Positions 54,326-62,759 of a stretch of 64,000 nucleotides of DNA are shown piece after piece. Within the stretch, counting starts at the first letter, position 1. Every line of letters starts with the position of its first letter. Source of the stretch: Pseudomonas entomophila L48 (lineage in GTDB: Bacteria > Pseudomonadota > Gammaproteobacteria > Pseudomonadales > Pseudomonadaceae); the NCBI RefSeq assembly GCF_000026105.1, contig NC_008027.1:2372001-2436000 (forward strand). The letters are read 5' to 3'. The position numbers and the translations under genes are program-made. The notes under the pieces were generated by a model. That model was not told where the DNA came from. It was given only the letters and a program-made list of their open reading frames with translations, and searched no databases.

Positions 54326-55377
54326 CAGCTGTCTTCCTTCGGCTGCACCACGATCGCCAGGGCATCCGGCTCGGGGCCGGCCTTCCAGCGCGTCTTCTCG
54401 GTCCAGTTGGCGGTGCTGATCACCGCGACTTCGTCGCCCCCGCTGATCGCCACATAGACCCGCTTGCCATCGGGCGAAACCACTGCGCCAATCGGCAGCG
54501 CCTCCTCGCCAAGCATCGTACGGCGGTACTCGGCACCCTCGCGGGCCAGGCCGATGCGCTTGATCTCTTTCTTGGCCGCCACGTCGATGACGGCAAGCTC
54601 CGCCGATTTGGCGCAGGTGGCCAACGCATACTTGCCGTCCGGGGTCATGGCGACGCGGATCGGGAACAGGCCGGTGCGGATACGGTCGGTGACCTCCAGG
54701 CGCTGGGCATCGACGATGACCACTTCGTTGCCGCCACGGTTGCTGACCCACACCTGGCTGCCGCTGGGGGTGACCGCCACGCCTTCGCTGCCCGCGCCGG
54801 TCGGGATCTCGGCGATCTTCTTCTTGTGCAGCAGGTCGACCACCGACAGGGTTCCGCTGTCGACATGGGTGACATAGGCACGGTCGGCGCCGGGCGACAG
54901 TGCGACCATGTGCGGTTTGCCGCCGCCGACGTCGATGCGGTCGAGCACCTTGCCCTGGGCCAGGTCGACGATCAGCAGCCGTTCACTGGCTTCGGTGGTG
55001 ACCACCACGCGCTGGCTGTCGGGCAGGAAGCGAATGCCGTGGGGGCGTGCATCCTGGCCCAGATCAATGGTGCGGATGACCGTGCGTGTCGGCCAGTCGA
55101 TCACGCTCAGGCTGTTGTTGGCCGTGCCTTGGACGCCGTAGTTGCCGACCACCGCCAGCAGGCCGTTGCCGCTGACCACCACTTCGTGGGGGCCGGTGCC
55201 GACCGGCAGGCGTGTCATTTCCTGGCCGTTGCGGGTGTCCAGGGCCGATACGCTGGCGCCGGCCTTGTTGCCGACCAGCAGGACGTCGTCGGCACTGGCC
55301 AGGGGCGCGCAGGCGAGCAGGGCGCTGGCCAGGGCCAGCAGGCGGAAGGGGGTCGTGAGTGTCAGAGGGTAGGGCAT
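54325..55377 (-). CDS. YncE/YVTN-type periplasmic beta-propeller
   Basis: 350 residues. Signal LTTPFRLLALASALLACAPLASA, then a seven-bladed propeller built of YVTN-like repeats: VLLVGNKAGASVSALDTRNGQEM, GLLAVVGNYGVQGTANNSLSVIDW, AVTPSGSQVWVSNRGGNEVVIVDAQ, VVSPDGKRVYVAISGGDEVAVI. Homologues bind DNA, quinoprotein partners or metal sites; the function here is unknown. AAGGAG lies eight bases before the ATG at 55377. Confidence 0.85.
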   Translation of the reverse strand: MPYPLTLTTPFRLLALASALLACAPLASADDVLLVGNKAGASVSALDTRNGQEMTRLPVGTGPHEVVVSGNGLLAVVGNYGVQGTANNSLSVIDWPTRTVIRTIDLGQDARPHGIRFLPDSQRVVVTTEASERLLIVDLAQGKVLDRIDVGGGKPHMVALSPGADRAYVTHVDSGTLSVVDLLHKKKIAEIPTGAGSEGVAVTPSGSQVWVSNRGGNEVVIVDAQRLEVTDRIRTGLFPIRVAMTPDGKYALATCAKSAELAVIDVAAKKEIKRIGLAREGAEYRRTMLGEEALPIGAVVSPDGKRVYVAISGGDEVAVISTANWTEKTRWKAGPEPDALAIVVQPKEDS

Positions 55378-56029
55378 GTCCAGTCTCCTTGAGGGTGCAT
55401 TCCTTATTGCATGCACTGGTTGTGACCGGCCGGGCCAGGTGGGAGTTTCAGTGGATGTGCGTGGGGCGGAAAAATTGACGTTGCTGTTACATGAGTACGC
55501 GAGGCGTTAGGCTGCGCTGAGATGGCAAAATAATGCCAGTTGTTCATGTGAGTAACAGGTGAATTATTTATGTATGTGTTATGCCTTGGGTCAGTGTTTT
55601 TATGAGATTTAGTTGTGGTTGTAGTTGTTTTTTGTCAGCGCGTGGGCATGAAATAATTAGGCTTTTAATTCTAAATTGTGCGAATGGGTGCCAGTGAATT
55701 CTGGGGCGGCTTCAATTGAATTGATTTGGAGCTGTTGCTCTAGGTTTGCCGCTCTATCTCGGCTGTTTTGCTGGGTTTCTGGTAAATTGACAGCAGTGTC
55801 GGCATCCTCTAGAGTCCGTCACCACTTGTTACAAACTAATTCGTTAGTAGAGTGGCAAGATGTCGCTATGGATTGGCGTCATACAAGAACAACACCCGTC
55901 TGCGTATATCTCGTGTTTATTGAAAGTTAAATGAGATTGTCGCTGTCCTAGTGGCGTCGAGCCATGAAGTGGACAGGCACGCGGCTGCCTGTCGATAACC
56001 GGAAGCCACTAAAGAAAAGGAAATTCTTT
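55378..56029. other. AT-rich intergenic region upstream of the NRPS
   Basis: About 650 bp with no convincing gene. An 84-codon frame at 55676 has poor codon bias and cysteine/tryptophan-rich text. From about 55490 the DNA is markedly AT-richer than its surroundings. It contains an inverted repeat ACTAA-TTCG-TTAGT at 55835-55848 that could be an operator. AAAGGAA lies before the NRPS ATG. Confidence 0.6.
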
Positions 56030-59000
56030 ATGTTCCAGATATACAGCTGCCCGCTCAGCACCGCCCAGCAGGAAGTGTGCCTCGCTATCAGCCAGAGCGG
56101 TCGTAACGTCAACTATCACTTGTGTGACGTCATCGACTTGCGCGGTGACCTGAACCTGACCTGGTTGGAGGCGGCCATCCATGACCAGTTGCTGCAGGCC
56201 GAGGCCCTGCGCGCCAACTTCGAGATCGATCCATGCAGCGGTGAATACGTGCAGCGCATCCACGCCACCGATACGCTGCCAGCCAAGACCTTCCAGTTTC
56301 ATGACGTCAGCGACCACGCCGATCCGGAACAGGCTTGCAGCGAGCTGCTGCAGCACCTGCTGGGGCATGACATGGACCTGCAGCACGAACCGCTGACCCG
56401 CTACGTGGTGGTGCGCCTGGGCGCGCGCCACCATCGTATGGTCGAGTTGGCCTCGCACCTGGTGGTGGACGGTTTCGGCCATGGCATCCTGTTCGGCAAT
56501 ATCACCGCGCACTACAACGCCTTGAGCCGGGGCGAAACACTGGCGCCCCACGGCTATGCGCCCCTGGCCAGCGTGGCCGCCGCCGAGCAGGCCTACCGCG
56601 ATAGCCCGCAGCGCGACAAGGACCGCAGCTACTGGCGCCAGTACTGCCTGAAGATGCCCGAGCCCACCCAGCTGGTGCCAGGCGACGCGCCCCTGGTCTC
56701 GCTCAACCGCCTGCGCCAGGTGTTCCAGGGTGAGACCGTGCAGCGGTTGCGCCATGTGGCAGGCGAGCAATCGTTGCGGCTGTCGAGCATCCTGCTGGCG
56801 CTGTGCGCCACCTACCTGCACCGCATGACCGGCCAGGCCGAATTGGCCGTCGGCATGCCTGTGGCCGCGCGCCAGCTCAAGGCGCTGCGCGAGCTGCCCT
56901 CGATGGTCGCCAACATCCTGCCGTTGCACGTGTCGTTCACGGCCCAGAGCACGGTGCTGACGGTGGCGGCCAACATCCAGCGCCAGTTGCGTCACCACCT
57001 GCTGCACCAGACCTACCGCAGCGAAAGCATGATCCGCGACCTGCACGCCGAGCGGGGCAACAAGCCGCTGTTCAACACCCTGCTCAATATCGTCGCCTAC
57101 GACCAGGGCCCCGGCTTTGCGGGCTGCGACACCACGATCCAGAACTACGCCAACGGGCCGGCCGAGCACCTGGGCATCGATATCTTCGACCGGCATCAGG
57201 ACGGGCGCCTGGAGATCGGCTTCAATGCCAACGCCGACCTGTATCCGGATGCCGCGCTGGCGCTCCACTATCAACGCCTGGTGGCCCTGTTCGAGCGCTT
57301 CGCCGAGGCGCCGGATACCCTCGCGGCGGACTATGACCTGTTCCTGGCGGATGAGCACGCGCGCTACTACTCGTTGCCTGTGACCGAGGCTGCGCTGCCG
57401 GTGTTCGCCGACGCGTTCGCCGGCGCCGTGCGCGAGTATGCCGGGCGGGTGGCGCTGAGCGAAGGTGGGCGTTCGCTGCGTTACGCCGATCTCGACGCCG
57501 ACGCCACGCGCCTGGCCGCGCACCTGAGCGGGCGCGGCGTGGTGGCCGGCGACTGCGTGGTGGTGATGTTCTCGCGCAGCGTCGAGTGGGTAGTGGCGGC
57601 AGTGGCATTGTTCAAGCTAGGCGCCTGCTATGTGCCGGTAGACCCGGACTTGCCGCCGGCACGCATTGAGCACATCTTCGCCGATGCCGACCCCGCGCTG
57701 GTGATCGTGGCGCCCGGCAGTCAGCTCGCCGTCGAGGTTGCCGCCGACAAATTGCTCCGGCTTACCCCTGAAGCATTGGCGCAGCTGCCGCAGGCCGAAC
57801 AGGCACTGGCGCCGTTCGATGCCAGCCTGCCGGCCTATTTGATCTACACCTCCGGCTCCACCGGCAAGCCGAAGGGCGTCGAGGTCACCCACCGCAACCT
57901 GGTGCCGATTGCCCGCACGGCCATCGAAGCCGCCCATCTGCAGCCGGGCGCGCGCGTGCTGCAGTTCATCGCCGCCGGTTTCGACATGTCGGTGCTGGAG
58001 ATCATGATGACCCTGCTGGCGGGTGCCGAGCTGGTGATCACCGACAAGGTCTCCAGCGCACCGGGCAAGGCGCTGGCCAAGGTAGTCCGGCAGGCGTCCA
58101 TCGACCTGCTGGTGATGACGCCGAGCCTGCTGGCGTGCCACCAGACCGAGGACTTCCCCCAGGACACCACGCTGATGCTCGGCGGCGAGCCGTGCACGCC
58201 GGCGTTGCTGGCGCGCTTCGCCCATTGCCGCCTGCTCAATGTGTACGGGCCGACCGAGACCTCGTTCGCCACTTCGATCAACGCCCACTACGGCAATGGC
58301 GACCTGTCGATCGGGCCGGCCACCGACAACACCCGCCTGTACGTGGTGGACAGCCTGCAGCGCCTGCTGCCGCCGGGCAGCTGGGGTGACCTGTTCATCG
58401 GTGGCGCGGGCGTGGCGCGGGGCTACCGCAACCGCCCGGACCTCACCGCCAAGGGCTTCGTCAGCGACCTGCTCGACCCGCGGGGCACCATGTACCGCGC
58501 CGGGGACCGGGTGTTCTTCGACCACCTGGGGCGCATCCATTACCTCGGCCGCCAGGATAACCAGGTCAAGTTGCGCGGCCTGCGCATCGAGCTGGACGAG
58601 ATCAAGAACGTGCTGCTGGGGTGCAATGGCGTGACCGACGCCACGGTGTTGCTGCGTGAGTTGCGCCAGGGGCCGGCCATCGTCGCCTATGTCGCCAGCA
58701 CCGATACCCGCCTGGACAGCCCGCAGCTGAAGCAGGCGCTTGGCCGGCATCTGCCCCAGCACATGATTCCGAGCGTGATCATGCGCGTCGACCACTTCCC
58801 GCTGACGCCCAACGGCAAGCTTGCGATCGATCGCCTGCCGGAGCCTGTACTGACCGAAGCCAACGAGCTGAGCGCCGCCGAGACGCCGGAGGAGCAGGCC
58901 ATGTGCGCGTTGTTCGCCGAAGCGCTCGACTGCCCGGAGGTGTTCGCCAACCAGAGCTTCTTCGACCTGGGTGGGCATTCGCTGTTGGGCCTGCAACTGG

Positions 59001-59908
59001 TCAGCCGCATTCGTGAACAATTTGGTGTCGCCTTGGGGATTGCCGACTTCCTCGCCGCGCCGACCCCACGTCAGCTCGCCCAGCGGCTGCGGCGCAACAA
59101 CGGTTACAGCGATCCGTTCAGTGCCGTGCTGGCGCTGCGTACCGAAGGCCAGCGGCCACCGCTGTTCTGCATACATCCCGGTGGCGGCATCGCCTGGCCG
59201 TACGCGGGGCTGCTGGCGTACCTGCCGCAGGACCAGCCGCTGTATGCCTTGCAGTCACCGATCCTGCTCGACCCGGAGCGTGTGGTCGGGTCGCTGGAGG
59301 AACTGGCGCGGGAGTACCTGCAACGCATTCTCGCGCTGCAGCCCCAGGGCCCTTACCAGTTGGCGGGTTGGTCGGTGGGCGGCAACCTGGCGCTGCTGAT
59401 GGCAGCGATGCTGCAGGCCCAAGGGCATGAAGTGAGCTTCCTGTGCATGTTCGACAGCTATCCGCTGCAGGGCGGGCCGGCCTCGCTGAAGCTGGACGAC
59501 GCGATGATCATCAGCCGCATGACCCGCGCCATCGTCGGTACGCCACGGGCTGGGCTGAAGGGGCTCAAGAGCGCCATGGAGGAAGTGCTCGGCAGCCAGC
59601 AACTGGGGGATGCTTTCCTGACCCGTCTGGTGGACGACTCCAAGCTGATGCTCGAACTGCTGGGGCGATGCCAGTACGCGCGCTACAAGGGCGACTTGCT
59701 GTTCATCCGTGCCACCACCGATATCCTGCGCCAGGACGAGCAGCAACCGGGCTTGTGGCTGCCCTACATCGACGGTGACCTGGTGCAGGTCGATGTCGAG
59801 GCGCCCCATGAGTGCCTGCTGCAGCGCCAGTACCTGGACCAGTTCGGCGAGCGCTTCGTCGAGGCGCTGCTCGAACGGCAGGCTGCGGTGGTCGTGGACG
59901 AAGCCTGA
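56030..59908 (+). CDS. Single-module nonribosomal peptide synthetase (C-A-T-TE)
   Basis: 1292 residues. Condensation domain about 1-440, with SHLVVDG at 142-148 in place of HHxxxDG (the second, catalytic His and the Asp are kept). Adenylation domain about 460-940, with YTSGSTGKPKGV from 606, FDMSVLE, YGPTETS and NGKLAIDR. Hand-read specificity residues are D-M-L-V-M-G-V-F-A-K, which I do not recognise. Carrier domain FFDLGGHSLLG with Ser984. Thioesterase PPLFCIHPGGG ... GWSVGG (Ser1115) ... APHE. It should release a short amide or ester product. The domain order equals that of mangotoxin-cluster MgoA, but no mgo partner genes are here. Neither a PPTase nor an MbtH gene is nearby. ATG 56030 was chosen for its AAAGGAA site. 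Confidence 0.92.
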   Translation: MFQIYSCPLSTAQQEVCLAISQSGRNVNYHLCDVIDLRGDLNLTWLEAAIHDQLLQAEALRANFEIDPCSGEYVQRIHATDTLPAKTFQFHDVSDHADPEQACSELLQHLLGHDMDLQHEPLTRYVVVRLGARHHRMVELASHLVVDGFGHGILFGNITAHYNALSRGETLAPHGYAPLASVAAAEQAYRDSPQRDKDRSYWRQYCLKMPEPTQLVPGDAPLVSLNRLRQVFQGETVQRLRHVAGEQSLRLSSILLALCATYLHRMTGQAELAVGMPVAARQLKALRELPSMVANILPLHVSFTAQSTVLTVAANIQRQLRHHLLHQTYRSESMIRDLHAERGNKPLFNTLLNIVAYDQGPGFAGCDTTIQNYANGPAEHLGIDIFDRHQDGRLEIGFNANADLYPDAALALHYQRLVALFERFAEAPDTLAADYDLFLADEHARYYSLPVTEAALPVFADAFAGAVREYAGRVALSEGGRSLRYADLDADATRLAAHLSGRGVVAGDCVVVMFSRSVEWVVAAVALFKLGACYVPVDPDLPPARIEHIFADADPALVIVAPGSQLAVEVAADKLLRLTPEALAQLPQAEQALAPFDASLPAYLIYTSGSTGKPKGVEVTHRNLVPIARTAIEAAHLQPGARVLQFIAAGFDMSVLEIMMTLLAGAELVITDKVSSAPGKALAKVVRQASIDLLVMTPSLLACHQTEDFPQDTTLMLGGEPCTPALLARFAHCRLLNVYGPTETSFATSINAHYGNGDLSIGPATDNTRLYVVDSLQRLLPPGSWGDLFIGGAGVARGYRNRPDLTAKGFVSDLLDPRGTMYRAGDRVFFDHLGRIHYLGRQDNQVKLRGLRIELDEIKNVLLGCNGVTDATVLLRELRQGPAIVAYVASTDTRLDSPQLKQALGRHLPQHMIPSVIMRVDHFPLTPNGKLAIDRLPEPVLTEANELSAAETPEEQAMCALFAEALDCPEVFANQSFFDLGGHSLLGLQLVSRIREQFGVALGIADFLAAPTPRQLAQRLRRNNGYSDPFSAVLALRTEGQRPPLFCIHPGGGIAWPYAGLLAYLPQDQPLYALQSPILLDPERVVGSLEELAREYLQRILALQPQGPYQLAGWSVGGNLALLMAAMLQAQGHEVSFLCMFDSYPLQGGPASLKLDDAMIISRMTRAIVGTPRAGLKGLKSAMEEVLGSQQLGDAFLTRLVDDSKLMLELLGRCQYARYKGDLLFIRATTDILRQDEQQPGLWLPYIDGDLVQVDVEAPHECLLQRQYLDQFGERFVEALLERQAAVVVDEA

Positions 59909-59916
59909 AACGCAGC

Positions 59917-59955
59917 GCCACCCGGTTTCACCCGCTGACGGTGAAACCGGGTGGC
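59917..59955. terminator. Bidirectional hairpin between the NRPS and the SLOG-like gene
   Basis: Perfect 16-base arms GCCACCCGGTTTCACC and complement around loop CGCTGAC. It lies between two converging stops 54 bp apart. No T run follows, so it is a strong stem rather than a textbook intrinsic terminator. Confidence 0.7.
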
Positions 59956-59962
59956 ATGCTTC

Positions 59963-60628
59963 CTATTCTGCGAACAGATCGCTGGTCGAGGGCACCGCCT
60001 CTAACTTCGCCTCAAGCAGCGCGATGCACTGCTCGTGGTGAGCGATCTGTGCGCGGTGGGCCTCGATCTGCGCCTGCAGGTCGTGGCTGTCCGGTGAGAC
60101 GAGGCGGGCCATCTTCCTCGATAGTGAGATCTTGCGGTCGGCCTCTTGCCTGGCGAGGTCGTCCATCTGCGCCACCAGCCACTCCAGGTCCGCAGGCGAC
60201 TGCACGGTCTGGAACTGCTCCAGTGGCTTGAGGTAGACCAAGGACTTTTTCTGGCGCCCCAGCAGTTCGAGCACGTTGCCGAGCGTGCCGGGGCTCTTGC
60301 CATCCCAGATCATCAGGCCGTAGTCGCAGTCCGCCGCCATCGCCAGGTCCTTGGCGGTATGGAAGGCGCGGCCTTTGGCGTTGACCGGCGGCGCGATCAT
60401 CGCCAGTGGCCAGCCACCGTCGTTGTGGCGAGGCGTGTCGCCGCTGCAGTAGACAGTGACGGCCGGGTAGAGGGCCTGATGAAAGTAGCGCTGCACGGCA
60501 TGGTCCACACCACCGGCGTCCCCCACCAGCACGTCCAGCCCGGAGGCGCGGATGTTGTCGAGCCTCGCCTCGACGTGTGGGGGGAGGCGCTTGATGGTGA
60601 TGGAGCCGGCGATGAAGACCCTGGGCAT
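59963..60628 (-). CDS. SLOG/DUF2493-like nucleotide-binding protein
   Basis: 221 residues. A Rossmann-like N-terminus, MPRVFIAGSITIKRLPPHV, then LDVLVGDAGGVDHAVQRYF and YGLMIWDGKSPGTLGNVLELLGRQKKSLVYL. The G-D-A-G-G-x-D and W-D-G-K-S-x-G-T motifs are those of the YspA/DUF2493 branch of the SLOG fold, which binds nucleotides or nucleotide-derived ligands. A helical tail (DLQAQIEAHRAQIAHHEQCIALLEAKLEA) looks like a coiled coil. It overlaps the phosphoribosyltransferase gene by one base, so the two products probably act together. Confidence 0.72.
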   Translation of the reverse strand: MPRVFIAGSITIKRLPPHVEARLDNIRASGLDVLVGDAGGVDHAVQRYFHQALYPAVTVYCSGDTPRHNDGGWPLAMIAPPVNAKGRAFHTAKDLAMAADCDYGLMIWDGKSPGTLGNVLELLGRQKKSLVYLKPLEQFQTVQSPADLEWLVAQMDDLARQEADRKISLSRKMARLVSPDSHDLQAQIEAHRAQIAHHEQCIALLEAKLEAVPSTSDLFAE

Positions 60629-61200
60629 TAGTGCCTCCGCGTCAGGGCGACGACAGAAATGCTGCGGATGCTAGCGTATTCGCGCAGGGCGGTACAGGCA
60701 GCCTCCAGCGAGGCGCCGGTGTCGTACAGGTCGTCCAGCAACAGGATGTCGGCGCCGGGCTGCAGGTTGGCGTTGACCGTGAAGCAGCCGGCCAGTGCCT
60801 TGACCCGCTCCTCGTAGCTGGCCAGGTCCTTCATCAGGCCGGTGCTCCAGCGTTTTTCCAGGGTGTGTTCGTTGTAGCCGGCGTCGAGCAGCGCGGCGGC
60901 CCGCTGGGCCACTTCGTACACCGGCTGGCGCGGGCGCTGCTTGCTGGCAGGCATGGGCAGGACCACGTCGAAGCGGCGGCCGGCAAGCGCGCCAGCGACG
61001 GATTGGGCGAGGAATTCCACCTGTTTGTAGTTGTCCCGGTACTTGAGCTGGAACACCGCTTCGCCGATGGCGGTCCTGACTGTGTCGAACTGCATGTAGC
61101 CGTACTCGTTGGGGCCGATGGGGACGCTGGAAACGATGTGCTTGTCCAGGCTGATGCCGTAGTCCCAGGCGGGGTTGGCGGGAAGGGGATGGATGACCAT
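60628..61200 (-). CDS. ComF-like phosphoribosyltransferase
   Basis: 190 residues. The PRPP-binding loop is ILLLDDLYDTGASLEAACTALRE, with FDVVLPMPASKQRPRQPVYEVAQRAA before it as in ComF/GntX-type PRTases. The N-terminal part (YGISLDKHIVSSVPIGPNEYGYMQFDTVRTAIGEAVFQLKYR) lacks the zinc finger of ComF. Its TAA stop shares one base with the ATG of the SLOG-like gene. It probably makes or breaks a nucleotide/base bond related to its partner's ligand (inference). Confidence 0.78.
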   Translation of the reverse strand: MVIHPLPANPAWDYGISLDKHIVSSVPIGPNEYGYMQFDTVRTAIGEAVFQLKYRDNYKQVEFLAQSVAGALAGRRFDVVLPMPASKQRPRQPVYEVAQRAAALLDAGYNEHTLEKRWSTGLMKDLASYEERVKALAGCFTVNANLQPGADILLLDDLYDTGASLEAACTALREYASIRSISVVALTRRH

Positions 61201-61321
61201 GGAGTGCTTCCTTGTACGTCAGACTATGGGAGGGACCCTCGTGGGCCGAGTTGCCATCTTGCGTCTGACTCGGGGCGGGATCGACTTCATGGTTTCCGTG
61301 TTTGCTGTAGTCCTTTTCCTT

Positions 61322-61430
61322 GTTTTTCGGGATTTGGCGGGAGAGTGGCAGCGGCCATGAGATCGAGCGCCGCGCCGGCGGCGCTCGATCGCGCAGACAC
61401 TGCAACTCTCCCGTCGAATAGCCGAAAAAC
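61322..61430. repeat. Long imperfect palindrome of the GAGCGCCGC family
   Basis: Core GATCGAGCGCCGC / GGCGGCGCTCGATC with a tiny loop, extended outward by matching flanks: GTTTTTCGG...CGGGAGAGTGGCAG on the left and CTGCAACTCTCCCG...CCGAAAAAC on the right. Total arm length is about 50 with mismatches. No inner REP pair. The preceding 120 bp (61201-61321) hold nothing I can assign. Confidence 0.85.
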
Positions 61431-61439
61431 GCACGCTCC

Positions 61440-62759
61440 TCAAAGCGACCGCAGAAATGCAACCAAGGCCCGCCGCTCACCCGCCCTCAACCCGGCAAAC
61501 CGCTGCCGCGCCGCCTGTGCCTCGCCGCCATGCCACAACACCGCCTCGCCCAACGTCCGCGCCCGCCCATCGTGCAGGTAGCCGCTGCCCGGCGCGATCA
61601 CCTGGCTCAACCCCAGCCCCCACAGCGGCGGCGTCTTCCACTCCCTGCCGCTGGCCTGGTAGTCCTCGCGGCCATCGGCCAGCCCTTCGCCCATGTCGTG
61701 AAGCAACAGGTCGCTATAGGGCGCGATACGTCGATGCGACAACCCCGGATAGTCAGGATGCATACCGGTTTCAAGGCTTGGCCTGTGGCACGCGGCACAG
61801 CCGATCTCGGTGAACAGCTGCTCGCCACTGATCACCTCGGGGTTGTCGCGATCACGGCGTGGCGGCACGGCGAGGTGGGCGAAGTAGTAGTGCAGGTCGG
61901 CCAGTTGCAGGCCATCGAGCTCCGGCTCGCCACCGCTGATGGCTTGCTGGCAGGCCCGTTGGGCCGGGGAACAGTTCTGCAACGGATACAGCGGCGAGGT
62001 GATGCCCAGGTCCCCGTGCAGGGCACTGGCGATCTGTTGGCGCAGGTCGGGCTGGTTGGCCTTGAGGCCGAAGCGCCCTGGTTCCAGGCGTTGACGCTCG
62101 ATACTCCAGACCTGATTCACCCGGCCTTTAATGCCATCGGCCTTGGGTTCAGTGGCCAGGGCCTGCAGGGTGGTGGCCTCGATCGCTTCCAGTAGACCGA
62201 GGCCGAACACGGGCGAGGCCACGCGCATTGAGGTCTTCACCTCGTTCAAAGGACCATACGCCAGCTCGCTGAAGTGCACGCGCGGCTTGCGCAGTTCGAC
62301 CAGTTCGCCGTCGGCCAGGGTGACGGTATGCGTTTCCCAGCTCAGCGTGGCTCGACCACCACCGGGCACACCGGGAATGCCCTGTTCATTGAACTGGTCG
62401 CCATAAGCCGGGTGAGGACGTGGCCCGCCATGCCCATCACGGCCATCGACCGACAACCGCACCAGCATGCTGCGCATCGGCTCGTCGACCTGGGAAGGCG
62501 CTTGCCCACGGCCATTGCGCGGATGGCAGGCGACGCAGGTGATGCGGTTGTACAGCGGGCCGAGGCCATCCACGGCTTCATCGCGGGAGGGCGCGATCAC
62601 CCAGGCCTGGTGGAACAGGCCGCGCCCGCGAAAGAAGCGCTCCAATTGCGCATCCTCCGTCAATGACGGCAGCGGCCTGGCATACGCCTCGCGATCGCTG
62701 CGCGCTGCAACCGGGAGGCTCAGGCTCAGCGCCAACAGCACAAGGGCGGGGCGCCTCAC
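61440..62759 (-). CDS. Di-heme c-type oxidoreductase-like protein (DUF1111)
   Basis: 439 residues. A GTG start at 62759 overlaps the stop of the upstream gene (GTGA) and gives signal MRRPALVLLALSLSLPVAA. Heme 1 is CVACH (NRITCVACHPRNGRG) and heme 2 is CAACH (FTEIGCAACHRPSLETG). PLWGLGLSQVIAPGSGYLHDGRARTLGEAVLWHGGEA is typical of the DUF1111 di-heme family, distant relatives of MauG/CcpA peroxidases. It acts in the periplasm. Coupling to a solute-binding protein suggests a metal or cofactor-uptake context. Confidence 0.87.
   Translation of the reverse strand: MRRPALVLLALSLSLPVAARSDREAYARPLPSLTEDAQLERFFRGRGLFHQAWVIAPSRDEAVDGLGPLYNRITCVACHPRNGRGQAPSQVDEPMRSMLVRLSVDGRDGHGGPRPHPAYGDQFNEQGIPGVPGGGRATLSWETHTVTLADGELVELRKPRVHFSELAYGPLNEVKTSMRVASPVFGLGLLEAIEATTLQALATEPKADGIKGRVNQVWSIERQRLEPGRFGLKANQPDLRQQIASALHGDLGITSPLYPLQNCSPAQRACQQAISGGEPELDGLQLADLHYYFAHLAVPPRRDRDNPEVISGEQLFTEIGCAACHRPSLETGMHPDYPGLSHRRIAPYSDLLLHDMGEGLADGREDYQASGREWKTPPLWGLGLSQVIAPGSGYLHDGRARTLGEAVLWHGGEAQAARQRFAGLRAGERRALVAFLRSL

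Noticed and set aside
55676..55930. 84-codon frame upstream of the NRPS, considered as a small regulator.
   Set aside because: Codon use unlike neighbours, no ribosome site, cysteine/tryptophan-rich unfolded-looking text.
57617..59176. Long minus-strand frame inside the NRPS.
   Set aside because: Shadow of the adenylation domain; no domain or start signal of its own.
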